The notes under the pieces are model-generated. The model worked only from the letters and a program-made list of their open reading frames with translations, was not told the DNA's origin and did no database searches. Source: Capitella teleta (taxonomy: Eukaryota; Annelida; Polychaeta; Capitellidae). Taken from it: DNA of 64,000 nucleotides. A program made the position numbers and the translations under genes. The DNA is taken from assembly GCA_000328365.1 (NCBI GenBank), contig KB293638.1, positions 150,808 through 214,807 on the forward strand, written 5' to 3'. Shown in pieces: positions 12,101-23,021 of this stretch (the stretch's first letter is position 1; each line of letters opens with the position of its first letter).

Positions 12101-13672
12101 GCCAACACGGAATATATCAGCAACGCATCTAACGATACTTATCGACCGTATTTGCTTCCCGTCCACTTGAAGACACGTGTAGTTTTAGGCGGAATCCCCT
12201 TTTCCAGTCGCCTGATCTCAACCTACACGAACCTCTGGGAAATTTAAAAATTAAAGTGATATTTTGGTTTCTATCTACAGACATACATGCTTATTTAGCC
12301 TGACTTATTTTATGGGAAAAGCAGGATTTAAGCATACCTTTCCCGTGCAAGGACACAAGATGGTTGAACAAACGAATGATCAATTGCCAATTAGCCCGAA
12401 TCTCGGAGACATTCATGAGCGTTTCATCACCAGCTTCATCCGGATATATATATACATACAACTGATATAAATACTTTTAAGCGACCCACGGCGTCTTAAG
12501 CAGGTGGCACTGTAGCACGTGTTGATGAGATTACACGTCACAAAAGCGACACGTACAACGTTTTGTGTCGAACTGTTGCCATGGTTACATGAAGGAGACG
12601 GGTGAAGAAGGGTATTGCATGGGATATTTTAATTGCGTCTCCGCCTTGATTGATGTCAGGGCAGGGCGAGATGGAACACGGGTCGCCAATTAGGAACTCT
12701 GACGTCATCATGGTGACGTGATTGGACGACGCCGCTTCAGAAGTCAGCGCACGTGTCGATTGCACCCAGAAAAAAAAAAAAAAAAAAAAACCCAGAATAA
12801 TTGTGCGACTGATTCGTTGAAATTACAATAACAAACCTTGGTGCTCAAATAAGGAACTTGTTTATTTTACCCCAACTCCCGACGTTTAATTGCACGTAGG
12901 CCTACTTAGCATTAATATGGAGAACTGAATATGACGCACGGCTGGGCTTTCAACTGCAGTACTTGTAACTTTCACTTATAATTTCTCTCTTGTGCATCGT
13001 GCTTTGCTTTTCGTACCCTTCGTATTCCATCTCTTAATGCAGCATTCGGTTTACTTGCGTCTGATGACTCGATCGGCTTCAGTGACCGACTGACACCAGA
13101 GAATAAAAATAACTTATTCTTACCCTATTCGCTGGCAACGTCTCGGGTGTAATATCACGAATTCCGGAATGATCGAGGTACGATTGGGTTTTGCATAATG
13201 CAGTGACAATTTTATTTCATTTTACACAACATTCGGGCAAAACACGCACCGGCCACCATCTTAAGTTTAGTTATAAAATGTAAACACAAGCGCATGCAAA
13301 CACTTAAAACCCCACAGCACATTAACAATCGCGCTCTACTGCCTCCGTGTAATTCTATTGATTTACACTAACCCCTCCCCCCCTCCCTCCCAGACACATA
13401 GATTACGAAAGGGCGTCCGCATTTGAAGTCGTGTTATGGGCGAAAGCTAACACCTGGAAACCAAAACATCGCCTCTTGGAATCACAGACAGCATTTCCTG
13501 TTCTGAAGCCAGATCAGTCGCGTATAAATGCCCTCAAACCGAGATTTCCTCTTATGGAAATAAACACACTACTTTGATCTTTCCCCTCGAGTTTGACACT
13601 GAGTGAGCGCCATGCACAATATAAATAGAACAAGAAGATAAAAACATAATTTATTCATTCCACACAAAATGG
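9112..13672. other. Intergenic, with an assembly gap
   Basis: After FBXL16 come an AT-rich stretch with TAATAAT microsatellites (9550-9620), a run of 205 N (9917-10121) and several kilobases without a recognisable exon. The longest open frame (10326-10910) has the composition of random translation and matches no family I know. Poly-A (12771-12790) and C-rich (13376-13392) tracts are the only other structure seen. Confidence 0.45.
9917..10121. other. Assembly gap (N run)
   Basis: 205 undetermined bases. Open frames spanning it are artefacts. Confidence 1.
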
Positions 13673-16600
13673 CTACGTGTTGTTCCACCACGTCAGCAAA
13701 CCGAGGCCTGGTTCGCTCACTGCTCCCTGTGAGGAAAAAAAGAAAAAGAAAAATGGCGACGACCCAATTGAATAAGAGAGACGCACAATCAGCGTGAACG
13801 GCGATTTCTTTTCTGCAGTCACCTCCTGCGTCTCGGCTCCATCAACACCGCTGGACGATGATTCAGGACCGGTTGGGGAGGTGTCCACGAAGGTCTCGTC
13901 GACCACGCGGAAGCTGAAAGAAGCGGAGAGAAGTGATTTGATTGAACAGCGTCACGCGGGTGTTCGCTGCTGCAAGACAAATTTCATCAGGAGAAAGTTA
14001 TGGTATTTCTACTCGTAAAACCAATTGGAATTCTTACAGAGACGCTGATGCATTGTGGGAAGGCATATTATGACGTCACAGAGACGCAACATTAAAAAAA
14101 CAAAAAAACAAAAACAAAAACAAAAAACAACTACAAATGAAACGGAAGAGTAATTATTGTAACAAACGAGAAAATATCCTCACAAATAACCCGGTTTAGC
14201 ACCACCACAGAACAAAGAAACAATTTGTCCAAAGCGGGAGCCATTAGCTGACTGCAGACACGAGTCTTTCTTGGTATTTCGATCAGAAATAGCCGCAGAC
14301 GCAAATAGCAAAATCCCGAATCCCAAGGGACGCTTCCATCAGCTCCGTGGCTGGCAGGTTTTTAATTTTCTCCAACATCCAAATCACTCAATTTGAGTTA
14401 CGTAACAAATAGGCAGTGCCGCCAACCAAACGAGAGTGTTGCGTGGTTACATGTCTTTGATCGGCGGGCGGGCGGGATGGGGGGGGGGGGGGGGCAAACA
14501 GATCTCTTATTACATAATCCACCAACCACAATGACTTTCGGAGGATTCAATGACATCACATTTCGCTAATTCCGCACACACAATCGACACCAATGCATCC
14601 GATCGGCGCGTTCAATATTCATGATCTGGTCGATTTACAGCGCACAGGAATGACATCGTAATATCTGAGCAGCGTCCTTGAATCAAGTCAGAGGTCAATC
14701 GGGGTCACGTGACACCGCAAGGTCAATCGGGGTCACGTGACACCACGAGGTCAACATTTCAGTTCACATTACACAGCAACATTGCTGCAAGACCGATGTC
14801 CAAGATAAACGACCGTCACTTAACAATGCACAAGAAAGGGAATTCATTCGTATATATTGCCAGCGTAGGCAGCAAAAGCACAATAGCACAAATAGCACAA
14901 TAGCACAATCAGATCAGAAGCCGAGAGATGGCGTCTCCGCTGCATCTCATCGTCGGAAACAAGAAGCAAGGAGCGCCCAGGGGTGTGACTAAAACGCCCC
15001 TCAGGGAACGGATCCGTGCGATAGCTATTCATAAACGGAACATGGAAAACACGGATCGGCTCATGGATCCGCGGATCCCAGCGGATTATGGGCGGAAAAC
15101 CCGGATTCAGCTCCGGAGATCGATCCGACATCGGCCTCCGGCAAAACTAAGGAATGCGCAGGTTTCGGTATTACGCAATCGACAGAGGTCAATCTTACAA
15201 GTGGGTTCATTGACCGCTACAATACGACGCAATTGACCCAAAGGCGAGGGAAATTGCTTGAATAATGGTGCTATACAAGTATACGTATCGTTATTGTAAT
15301 ATATGTTGCAATGACAGGCGACATGACATAGATTACGATACTCACATCTCAAACAGAAATATTCAAAAATACAACGCTCGCGATGCACATGAATATTCAT
15401 GGAACATGAATATTCATGGTTAATTTTTCTGGCTGAGATGAGAGCTTTCGCCTCAGTGTTGATTAGGACGGAGCTGTGAGGAGCAGAGAAAGAGGTTTTC
15501 TGACAAGACAGCTCATCGCGGCAGAAGTGAACAAAAAGCAGATCCCAGAACGCAGCCAAAGCAGGCCTCGCGAGGAAAGACGCCATTTGCGGCAAAAGAG
15601 CGGGAGTTGCCATGGAAACACATCCGGTTCAGGAAACGCGGTCGCTACGACGCGGCGTCGTATATAAGGTGACATGACGCCGATGGAGGTCTCTCAAAAG
15701 GAGGTAAAGACGTCAGAAGCGAAAATGTCAACCGAAGAAGAAGAAGAAGAAGAAGAAGAAGAAGAAGAAGACGCCGAAACGAGAAACTGAACGAGAAACA
15801 AGACGCTGACATTCGCATGATGCGCGCTCAGGAAATCACAACATAATTGACAGAAAATCCGCAAAAAAAAAATTCTTCTTTCGCTCGTCAGGAGAGTGAA
15901 ACGAATGCACGCAAAGCACTTTTGTGCTGATTGAATTCAGGTAACAGATAGCAGATAAAGAAAGACCGCGTATTGCAGAATGTTAATTATGAGAAGGCTG
16001 GAATGGGTCAGTGAATGAAAACGCAAGCCATGGTCACTGAAAGAAAGACGCCATGCAGGGAAAGCACCCTGATTGAGTCATTAGGGCTGTTTGCATGGGT
16101 GCTGCCTAGACGGAATGGATACAATAATCACGTGATCACGGCTTGTAACGGAGCGAGCGACAAGTGCATTCGATGTAAACAACGCACTTGCAGCAGACGA
16201 CACCGGCCTCGAGAGGTGCTCACTGGCGTTAATTAATTAGGGTAATTAAGTCGTTTTGAGAACGTTCACTGGAAATGCGGCCGATCCGCGTGTGTATCAA
16301 CACAAATGTGACGCTAATTAAGATAATTAATTCTTGCTCACAGGTTACGTAATTAACGCAGAACGTGACGTCAGTTGATTCGAGGACAGGAAACGGAACA
16401 AGAATGAAACAAAAATACGAATTGATCGGCAGCAACAAAAAACCTCAAGGATCTTATGGATGGGAGAAAAAAAAAAAAAAAAAAAAAAAAAAATCAAATG
16501 CTTTGCCTGGTGATAATTATAACACTGGATGTAATAAAGTCAGTTGGAAGTTTGATAAAACGAAAAGACACCAAAGGGTGTCAATCTCAACCACCTTAGC

Positions 16601-18494
16601 AATGAGAGTGATGAGTATGCATCTAGGCACCTCTGTTTGGTCACAAACAAATCAAGAGACGAGAAGGTGCAGTTGCAAGAGTCATATTTCGCCCGATATG
16701 AAGGACGCTGGTGCCCTCAGGCAGAGTCAGAGATCGTCTCTCCAGGAAGGTCTCCTGACTAGACGCTCATCGCTCACAGGAGACGCTTCTCTTTTGCAGC
16801 ACTGCTGTGTGTTAGACACCTTGTGTTACCTGTATATCGGTGCTCGATTGAACCGAGAGGATTGCGAGATATTGTTCAATAGACGTGAGCAACAGAAGCA
16901 GTGAAGCCTAAAATTCGATGCTGAGTTGTAATTTTAGATTTCAGTTTGTATTTCATTATGCTCAGGATCATTAATTTTGAGAGAAAAAAAGAGAAGGCAT
17001 TTGCTTACCGGACTTCCTCACCAATGTCCATGAAAAGGTCATGTGACCCTTCTCCGGTGTCGTATTTCCAAACCCATAATTGCTCCGCCTCATCACTGCG
17101 AGCACTAATTAAGGAAAATGCTAATGAAGTTGGCAGAAGGTACAAAACAACCGGCGGTAATCAGGACACAGTCTCAACGGCCAAATACCTCCGAGCATCA
17201 CGATAAAAAAAAAACAGATACCCCCCTCCCCAAAACGTTCATAGAGGAGTCAGGACCATTATTAAAGTGATACAATGAGTTAAAATAGCGTGCAGTGACT
17301 CAAATGCAAAATATGACGGCCAAATTGAGACCCTGGATCTCCCAGGGCAGCACGACTGAATTCTGCAAAGCGCAGTAGAAGGAACAGTCGGCAACAGAAG
17401 CGGCTAATGGGTCGGTCGGCACTGCTCGACCTCTCTCGACCTTTGGCACCCGTCAGCGTTCTTTGCAGCAACATCTATAAAAAGAAGCGAATGGCTTCTT
17501 ACGACGGTGATAAGAAACCGATGTTGACGACATTTCAGAGCGCAGTCAAGAGACGATGAATTGCGATTAACTGCGTGAACGTCATGACTCTTTGTTTAGC
17601 CCCAGAGGAACGCACGGGATTTTAATTGCGCTTAAACAAAGCGAAAGGATACAACCGTGAGGGGTGCTGCATTGCGTCTGACGGGATGAGAATGTCGTCA
17701 AAGAATCCGAGGGAAACTGCGGAGAAAACGGAGAATTCTTCAATTTCAGCGAACAGAAAATGAATTGAATATCATGAGTTCCTGGAACAGAAAGATGATG
17801 TGAACGACTCAACTGAGCGCAATTACGCCATGATTGACAGACATCAAAATCCCTAGTTCAGAAGAAAAATACCTTTTACTTTTAACATCCCTCTATAAAT
17901 ACAAAATTTTAGTAATATTCATAATTTTAGTTTCGTGATAAACCTGTGAGCATTGGGCAATCTTATCCAATCATTACCCTAATACCAAACGCATGTTGCA
18001 GAAGACACCCCGGGGAACTTCAGAAAGCCGAACGAACACAGTCGTCGTTGGATTAAGACCTACCGTGAACACCTTCTTTACTGGAGCTGCGTATTTTGCC
18101 GACTAGAATCTCATCCATGAAGGGACGAAACACAACGTAACGAAATTTCACTGAAAAAAAGAAAAAAAAAAAAAAGGAAAGAAAGAGAAAAAGACAAAAG
18201 ATACAAATTTCAACGGGGAATAAAAAAATTCTCACCAATCGTGTGCGAGGAACCGTCACCAGGAAAAATGTAACTATCGGCAATCTCCGTGATGTCCCAT
18301 AATGAAATGCACAATCCGACATTGTGCACTACCTGCAAAAGATAACGCCATCGAATCGAACGCAAGGGCTCAGTCTGACTGACCTTGTTTGCTAGTTTCA
18401 TGTTCAGTGCTTCCTCTACGGCCTGATTCAGTTTCGTCTTGAACCTCCACGGAGGAACACGAACAGTGTCCTTCATTTCGACCAACGTAAACAT
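13673..18494 (-). CDS. POLR3H: DNA-directed RNA polymerase III subunit RPC8
   Basis: Seven exons on the minus strand: 18494-18384, 18332-18236, 18150-18064, 17716-17656, 17095-17009, 13913-13787 and 13726-13673. Phases close exactly and give 207 residues (human about 204). The protein begins [18 protein letters not shown], continues [27 protein letters not shown] and [19 protein letters not shown], then [12 protein letters not shown], then [20 protein letters not shown], and ends [13 protein letters not shown]. This is the Rpb7-like fold (tip domain plus S1/OB domain) of Rpc25, which with CRCP/Rpc17 forms the Pol III stalk used in initiation. A minus-strand AATAAA at 13650-13655 lies 18 nt past the stop. 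Intron 5 is about 3.1 kb; intron 3 is 347 nt and intron 2 is 85 nt. The acidic linker before the C-terminal tail ([13 protein letters not shown]) is variable in the family. Confidence 0.95.
14693..14748. promoter_or_regulatory. Two 28-bp direct repeats, each with a GTCACGTGAC palindrome
   Basis: Units at 14693-14720 and 14721-14748 share GGTCAATCGGGGTCACGTGA and differ by a couple of bases. The palindromes are at 14704-14713 and 14732-14741. GTCACGTGAC is the consensus bound by TFEB/MITF-type and USF bHLH-zip factors. The site lies in intron 5 of POLR3H, so a regulatory role is only possible, not shown. Confidence 0.45.
15734..15770. repeat. (GAA)n microsatellite
   Basis: About twelve GAA units, within POLR3H intron 5. 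Confidence 0.9.
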
Positions 18495-19611
18495 AATGCC
18501 GGTCTGTAATTCCAGAGAAATAAACAGTCTGTGAAGTGAGGATTTATTTAAAAAAAATCTCATACAGGTGAAAATTAAAAATGCATGCACATTAATCAAA
18601 GGGAGTTTATTAGCAAATAATGATGAATGAATATTTCAAAAAGCAGACTAATTCTTATTAATAAATCACTTGAGAGAATATTTTCCACAAGAAACGCATA
18701 ATTGCCGTGTTTAGGCTCACAGCCCCAGAGTAAAGTGGGCGGCCATCGAGGACAGCGAACGCCTTTTCTGACGGCAGCCACTTAGGGGCATTAGGCAACG
18801 GAGGACCCTGGAGTGCGTTGACCTCAGATGAAAGCAGAAAGACGTCTTCCGCTGTTGCGATTACTTAATCCATCTTACGACATATTACGCCACACGACTC
18901 ATTAACAAGAGACGGTGGCTGCAGCAATAGTGAGCACACGCGCGTGTGGAATATTCAAGCGTTAACTGTATAACGCATACATAAGAAGAGGCACAAAGTA
19001 AGCAATCATAACGCACCCACAACATTATGATTATAGTCATAACGCACTCCTTTTCTCTGAATCAAATGAAGACAGTTGCCAAACGATTAACAGACATAAA
19101 ACGACTAATGATGACTAAATGCGGGAATGAGTAAGGAGCGATTACTGTAGCAAAATCACCCAATGCATGGCCGATTAGGGCAGCCGTTCAAAGCATAGAT
19201 ATTAGCTTGAGTCAAAGATTGAGCAGAACGGTATTCACTCTCATCAAACCTCATTTTCAGCAGCAATCACAGTGCTCAATTTCTCCCTTCAACCATTAAA
19301 GCCCAGAGCATAACTGCAGAATGCATTGTCAGCATTAAGTTGGTTTGAACAATTGCTTACATTCAAGATCAGTTTTAAAAGGCAACACCAATGACCATCT
19401 GCTACTTGTCAATTTCACAAAGAAGCGAAGGATGGTTTTTTTTTCCCAAATGCATGAGCCAAAGAATACATTATACACTATCAACAACTGTGATTTGGAA
19501 ACTGACACTTCATGGGGCTGTTTAAAATGTGAGGCAATACTCGATTCATGTAGCTTTGAGATACTCCTCTATGTTTATCTCCAGCTGTGTGCTATGTAAG
19601 CGATGCATATT

Positions 19612-19862
19612 AGGAGAGGTGGTGGCCGAGTGGTTAGCGTGCTTGCCTCGAAAGGGCTTGCCGCTGGCCACTGGAGGTTCGACCTTGTGTCCTTGGGACA
19701 CTTAACTCCTGCTTTCCTGCGTGCAGGTCACGGCACTCTCGGCGCTGCACTGTGGCGACGGACGGTGGAGGAATTCGTTGCTGCATCAACTATCTTCCAC
19801 AGCAAATCAAATCTCCTTACGGACTATCAGGAATAAATTTATTTTTATTTATTTATTTATAT
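19612..19862 (+). repeat. tRNA-derived SINE
   Basis: The 5' part contains a Pol III A box (GTGGCCGAGTGGTTAGC) and, about 50 bp on, a B-box-like GGTTCGACC, arranged as in Ser/Leu-type tRNAs. A non-tRNA body of about 140 bp follows, then a (TTTA)n tail near 19836-19862. That is SINE architecture, not a functional tRNA: the acceptor stem does not close. A fragment sharing GCTTGCCTCGAAAG occurs at about 20668. Confidence 0.65.
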
Positions 19863-20454
19863 CCCTGTTGCTGATAATGTACACTGTAAATATAATCCCA
19901 TGCATTGAAGTATAAATACTCAACCCAAAGCCATGCAAGTTCTTCTACTATGCAGAATGTTGTTTTAAGCTTTACACAAATATGGGCAACGCGAGTCTAC
20001 AAGGCGATGTTTGTGGAGTGGGGTTGTATTCGCTCTCAGCCGCTGGCAGTAGCCACGTCGTTTTATAAATCACTCACTTCTCACTTGTATGTTGGGCACA
20101 GCGTGGCTCTTAGGGATCCTCGGTTTGTGGCAATGATTTAAATGACGTGTACTTGAAATTTAGACAACTTTTGGGCATTCTCGCATTTAGATCATATTTA
20201 TTTGGTTAGTCAATAAGGTCGTTTTGGTGCCAATTCAGATGGGGGGGGGGAGGTGAACTTGTTGGGGTGGAGTTTCAAGGCCTCCGCCTTGTAGTTGTAC
20301 AGTTGTTGAGCGACGACTTGAAGCGGTTAATAAATAAATAATAATAGTAGGTTGTAACACCCGTTGTTCAAGAAGCCTGTTCCAATGGTTTACCACTCTG
20401 TGTTGGAAGGTTTTGCTGTCCTGACAGTTCTTACAGTTGTCCTGTCTTATTAGT

Positions 20455-20512
20455 AGCTGACATACTACAGCGAGCCCTATGGGTCTCGCCCGAGAATCTG
20501 TGCTATCTTATT
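20455..20512. repeat. Single arm of a foldback repeat (second copy near 46.8 kb)
   Basis: GTAGCTGACATACTACAGCG followed by a GGGTCTCGCCCGA...ATCTGTGCTA block matches one arm of the hairpin at 46715-46861. Only one arm is present here. Confidence 0.6.
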
Positions 20513-21033
20513 AGTTATTTTTCTTCCAGCTTCAGAGCCAGATTCTCAGAGTCACAGGGAGTCTTACCAGTGAGCGAGCAGATGTGGACAAAACTCAATG
20601 CAGTGAATGCTTTCTGTCTATATATATAATATCAAGGGAAGTCACTGATTTCTGTCAATCTTAGGACGCTTGCCTCGAAAGCAATCTTCTCTTCAAAAGA
20701 GGGAGCCGAAACTTCAGATCTGGCAAGATCACCAATAAATGAAACGATTGACACCAATAATCTCGTACGGCAACGCCTAATTACTAATTAATTGGCCAAA
20801 ATTCCAATCAGTTGCAAAACGACTAGCAACGGGTACAATGCATCCATTTTGTCGGACCGCAGCAAATTTTCAGCGCGCAGCGAACTCACGATCGCTAAAT
20901 GTCGAAATAAAATCCTTAAAACCGGAATGGAGCTGCAAAAGTGTAGAGCTCAGAATACATTCTTAATTTAACAGATTGGCTTTAGAGTGAAATATCCTGT
21001 CTGTAATTGTCTCTCGAACAATAAAAGCTATTC

Positions 21034-21083
21034 NNNNNNNNNNNNNNNNNNNNNNNNNNNNNNNNNNNNNNNNNNNNNNNNNN
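21034..21083. other. Assembly gap (N run)
   Basis: 50 undetermined bases, a conventional gap length. Confidence 1.
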
Positions 21084-22009
21084 TATGATTCTGCGGGAGC
21101 TGAACATGCTGGATGTTTTCCTACGTTTTTGCCGTCATCAACTTCACAATCGGTGACAGGCAGATAACATAGCGCTGAATTGGCTTCTCTCTCATCGTTA
21201 CCTTTAAAGTCAACATTAAACTCTGGTTACAACGATTTAATGTGCTTGCGAACGTATTTCATTATTGATAAACAGACACATGTGCGACCACGTCTTATTG
21301 TTGTTGAAGAAGTCACATGACAGGATCATGTGATGTAAACACAAAATGGCGAATTAGCCGAAGCGTCATCCTTTCGAAAAAAAATTTGCATTTTCTTATT
21401 TGTAGCCTCGATCGCTCGGATAAATCGTTCGTAAGAGGTGCAACGTTTAAACTAATTATATAACGGTTCTATTGAGTGTATTCCTATGTGTGCAATGCTT
21501 GCAATGGCTCTCAACGAGCACGCGCTATGGCTCTAAATGGATCCAATATGTGCCTGTAATGTGGTGCATTTATGCAAACGGATATTTCAGGCACACTTGT
21601 GGGCTTAGGTGTCCCTATATGCCTATACACTGGTATATTCCCAGCTAGTCCACAATTATTTACACGGCGAACACGGAGGAAACCTTAGTTGATCTATCCA
21701 GACAAAAAGAAAGATGAATGGTCTTAAATCACCTTGTAAACATGAACTGAAGCAAATTTCAAAGGATCAACTTCAAAACAACGTTTGTTTCAACCCATGA
21801 GGATTTCATACAGCCGCCAAACATCTTTGAGTCAATTGGAAATAGGAGCTATTAGTCCGCGCGCGGAATAATAGCTAGAAGACTATTCTTCCGAGCACTG
21901 TGAATCATAACGTTGCGCGCGAAGAACTACATAATTTGATTAATTCAGTTTAATCATTTAATCAAGATGTTTTTAATAATTGTTTGTGTGAAGGCTTTTT
22001 CTGGCTTTT

Positions 22010-23021
22010 CCCATAGAATCACAGTTCTACGCACCGCTAATGGCGTCGCAAAATATCTACTAGTACTCCTTTATAAATAAGTTTTATGGCACTAATGACA
22101 TTTCAGGTGAGGTCATCTTGCAGACATGCTTATTTATCTCCCAAATGTGTAACAATTCCATCATCTTTTACCGAAATGTACACGGCTTCGGAGGATTAAT
22201 TCCAAGTACGCTTCAATATTTTCGTATGATATCAAGAATTCAAGATTTATCATTACGGCGAAGATTGTAAAATGCGAGTCCTGATTCAAAAGGACTTGAA
22301 TCTTTTGACCTGACCTGACCTGTAAGTAATGCCCCCAATGACACGAAATATTAGGATTTGATTGGCAAAAATAGACTTGAAGTTTCTTTGTTTGTCACAT
22401 ATTATGATACTCAAGTTTGAAAGTCGACACAAATGAAAATTGAAATTTCGGGCCTTGATTCGTGGACAGGACATAATATAATTAATGTCTTTTTTTTTTT
22501 ATAGAAATCTGCCGCTGAAAAAAAGCTTATTAGATAGAAAAATAGCCAAGAGTCTCCTATTATACATTGATGCCCTCACAACCCCATTAAATGTTGAACA
22601 AACAAACGAATTTGCTTTATTACATTTGGATTGCGATGTCATTGTAACACACGCCACTTGATCTGATGGAAGTCATAACGCATAAACTTATTAATCATAA
22701 TCCGAACAACATCTAGACAAATAAATTGTCAACAATACTCAATTATTGTGTTTTGAATTTGTTTTAAGGTTTAAACTGAGTAAGGATCAATGAGTTCAAA
22801 CGTCTTGTGATAAGTTGCGTGATAGCCCTATCATTATCATCATTTCCGACTAAAAGATTCTTCGGATCTCGGTTTCGCCGCCGCACCTGGCACACACACC
22901 CTGGTGCATTGTGTAACACTCAGTTGGCCGCTCCGACTGGTGCTGTGGCGTCGTCTGCTCGTTAGACAATGACCCTGGTGGGCATTCACCGTACACAGGA
23001 AGGTTCTCCTCATCACCAACT
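22010..23021 (+). pseudogene. Decayed partial copy of the DEG/ENaC gene, inverted relative to the intact gene
   Basis: Three blocks align with exons of the minus-strand ENaC gene at 28-33 kb. 22017-22106 corresponds to its exon 3, keeping the splice acceptor and the shared end GTTTTATGGCACTAATGACA (G in place of A in the intact gene), but with stops and length changes. 22170-22203 weakly matches the start of exon 4. 22863-22997 matches exon 7 (GGATCTCGGTTTCGCCGCCG and the CTGGTGGGCATTCACCGTAC end), and the match continues about 24 bp into the intron, so this is a genomic, not mRNA-derived, copy. The donor GT after exon 7 is lost (CAGGAAGG for CAGGTAAGG), and a 65-bp insertion interrupts the exon. 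No copies of exons 5, 6 or 8-11 are seen. It is not functional. Confidence 0.8.
22907..22971. mobile_element. 65-bp mini inverted-repeat element with 9-bp target duplication
   Basis: Within the ENaC pseudo-exon, the direct repeat ACCCTGGTG (22898-22906 and 22972-22980) flanks 65 bp. These begin CATTGTGTAAC and end GTTAGACAATG, which are inverted repeats matching at 10 of 11 positions. The intact ENaC exon 7 has a single ACCCTGGTG and no insert, giving a direct empty-site comparison. The target duplication length (8-9 bp) suits hAT- or Mutator-type transposases; the family cannot be decided from this. Confidence 0.75.

Larger units (their letters stand above)
18495..22009. other. Gene-poor region upstream of POLR3H
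   Basis: Apart from the SINE, a foldback-arm fragment and a 50-N gap, described separately, I see no coding exon. The sequence is AT-rich with short poly-A/T tracts. The first few hundred bases should contain the POLR3H promoter. Confidence 0.4.

Noticed and set aside
19616-19690. Possible functional tRNA gene (A and B boxes)
   Set aside because: The cloverleaf does not close and the sequence continues into a SINE body with a (TTTA)n tail.
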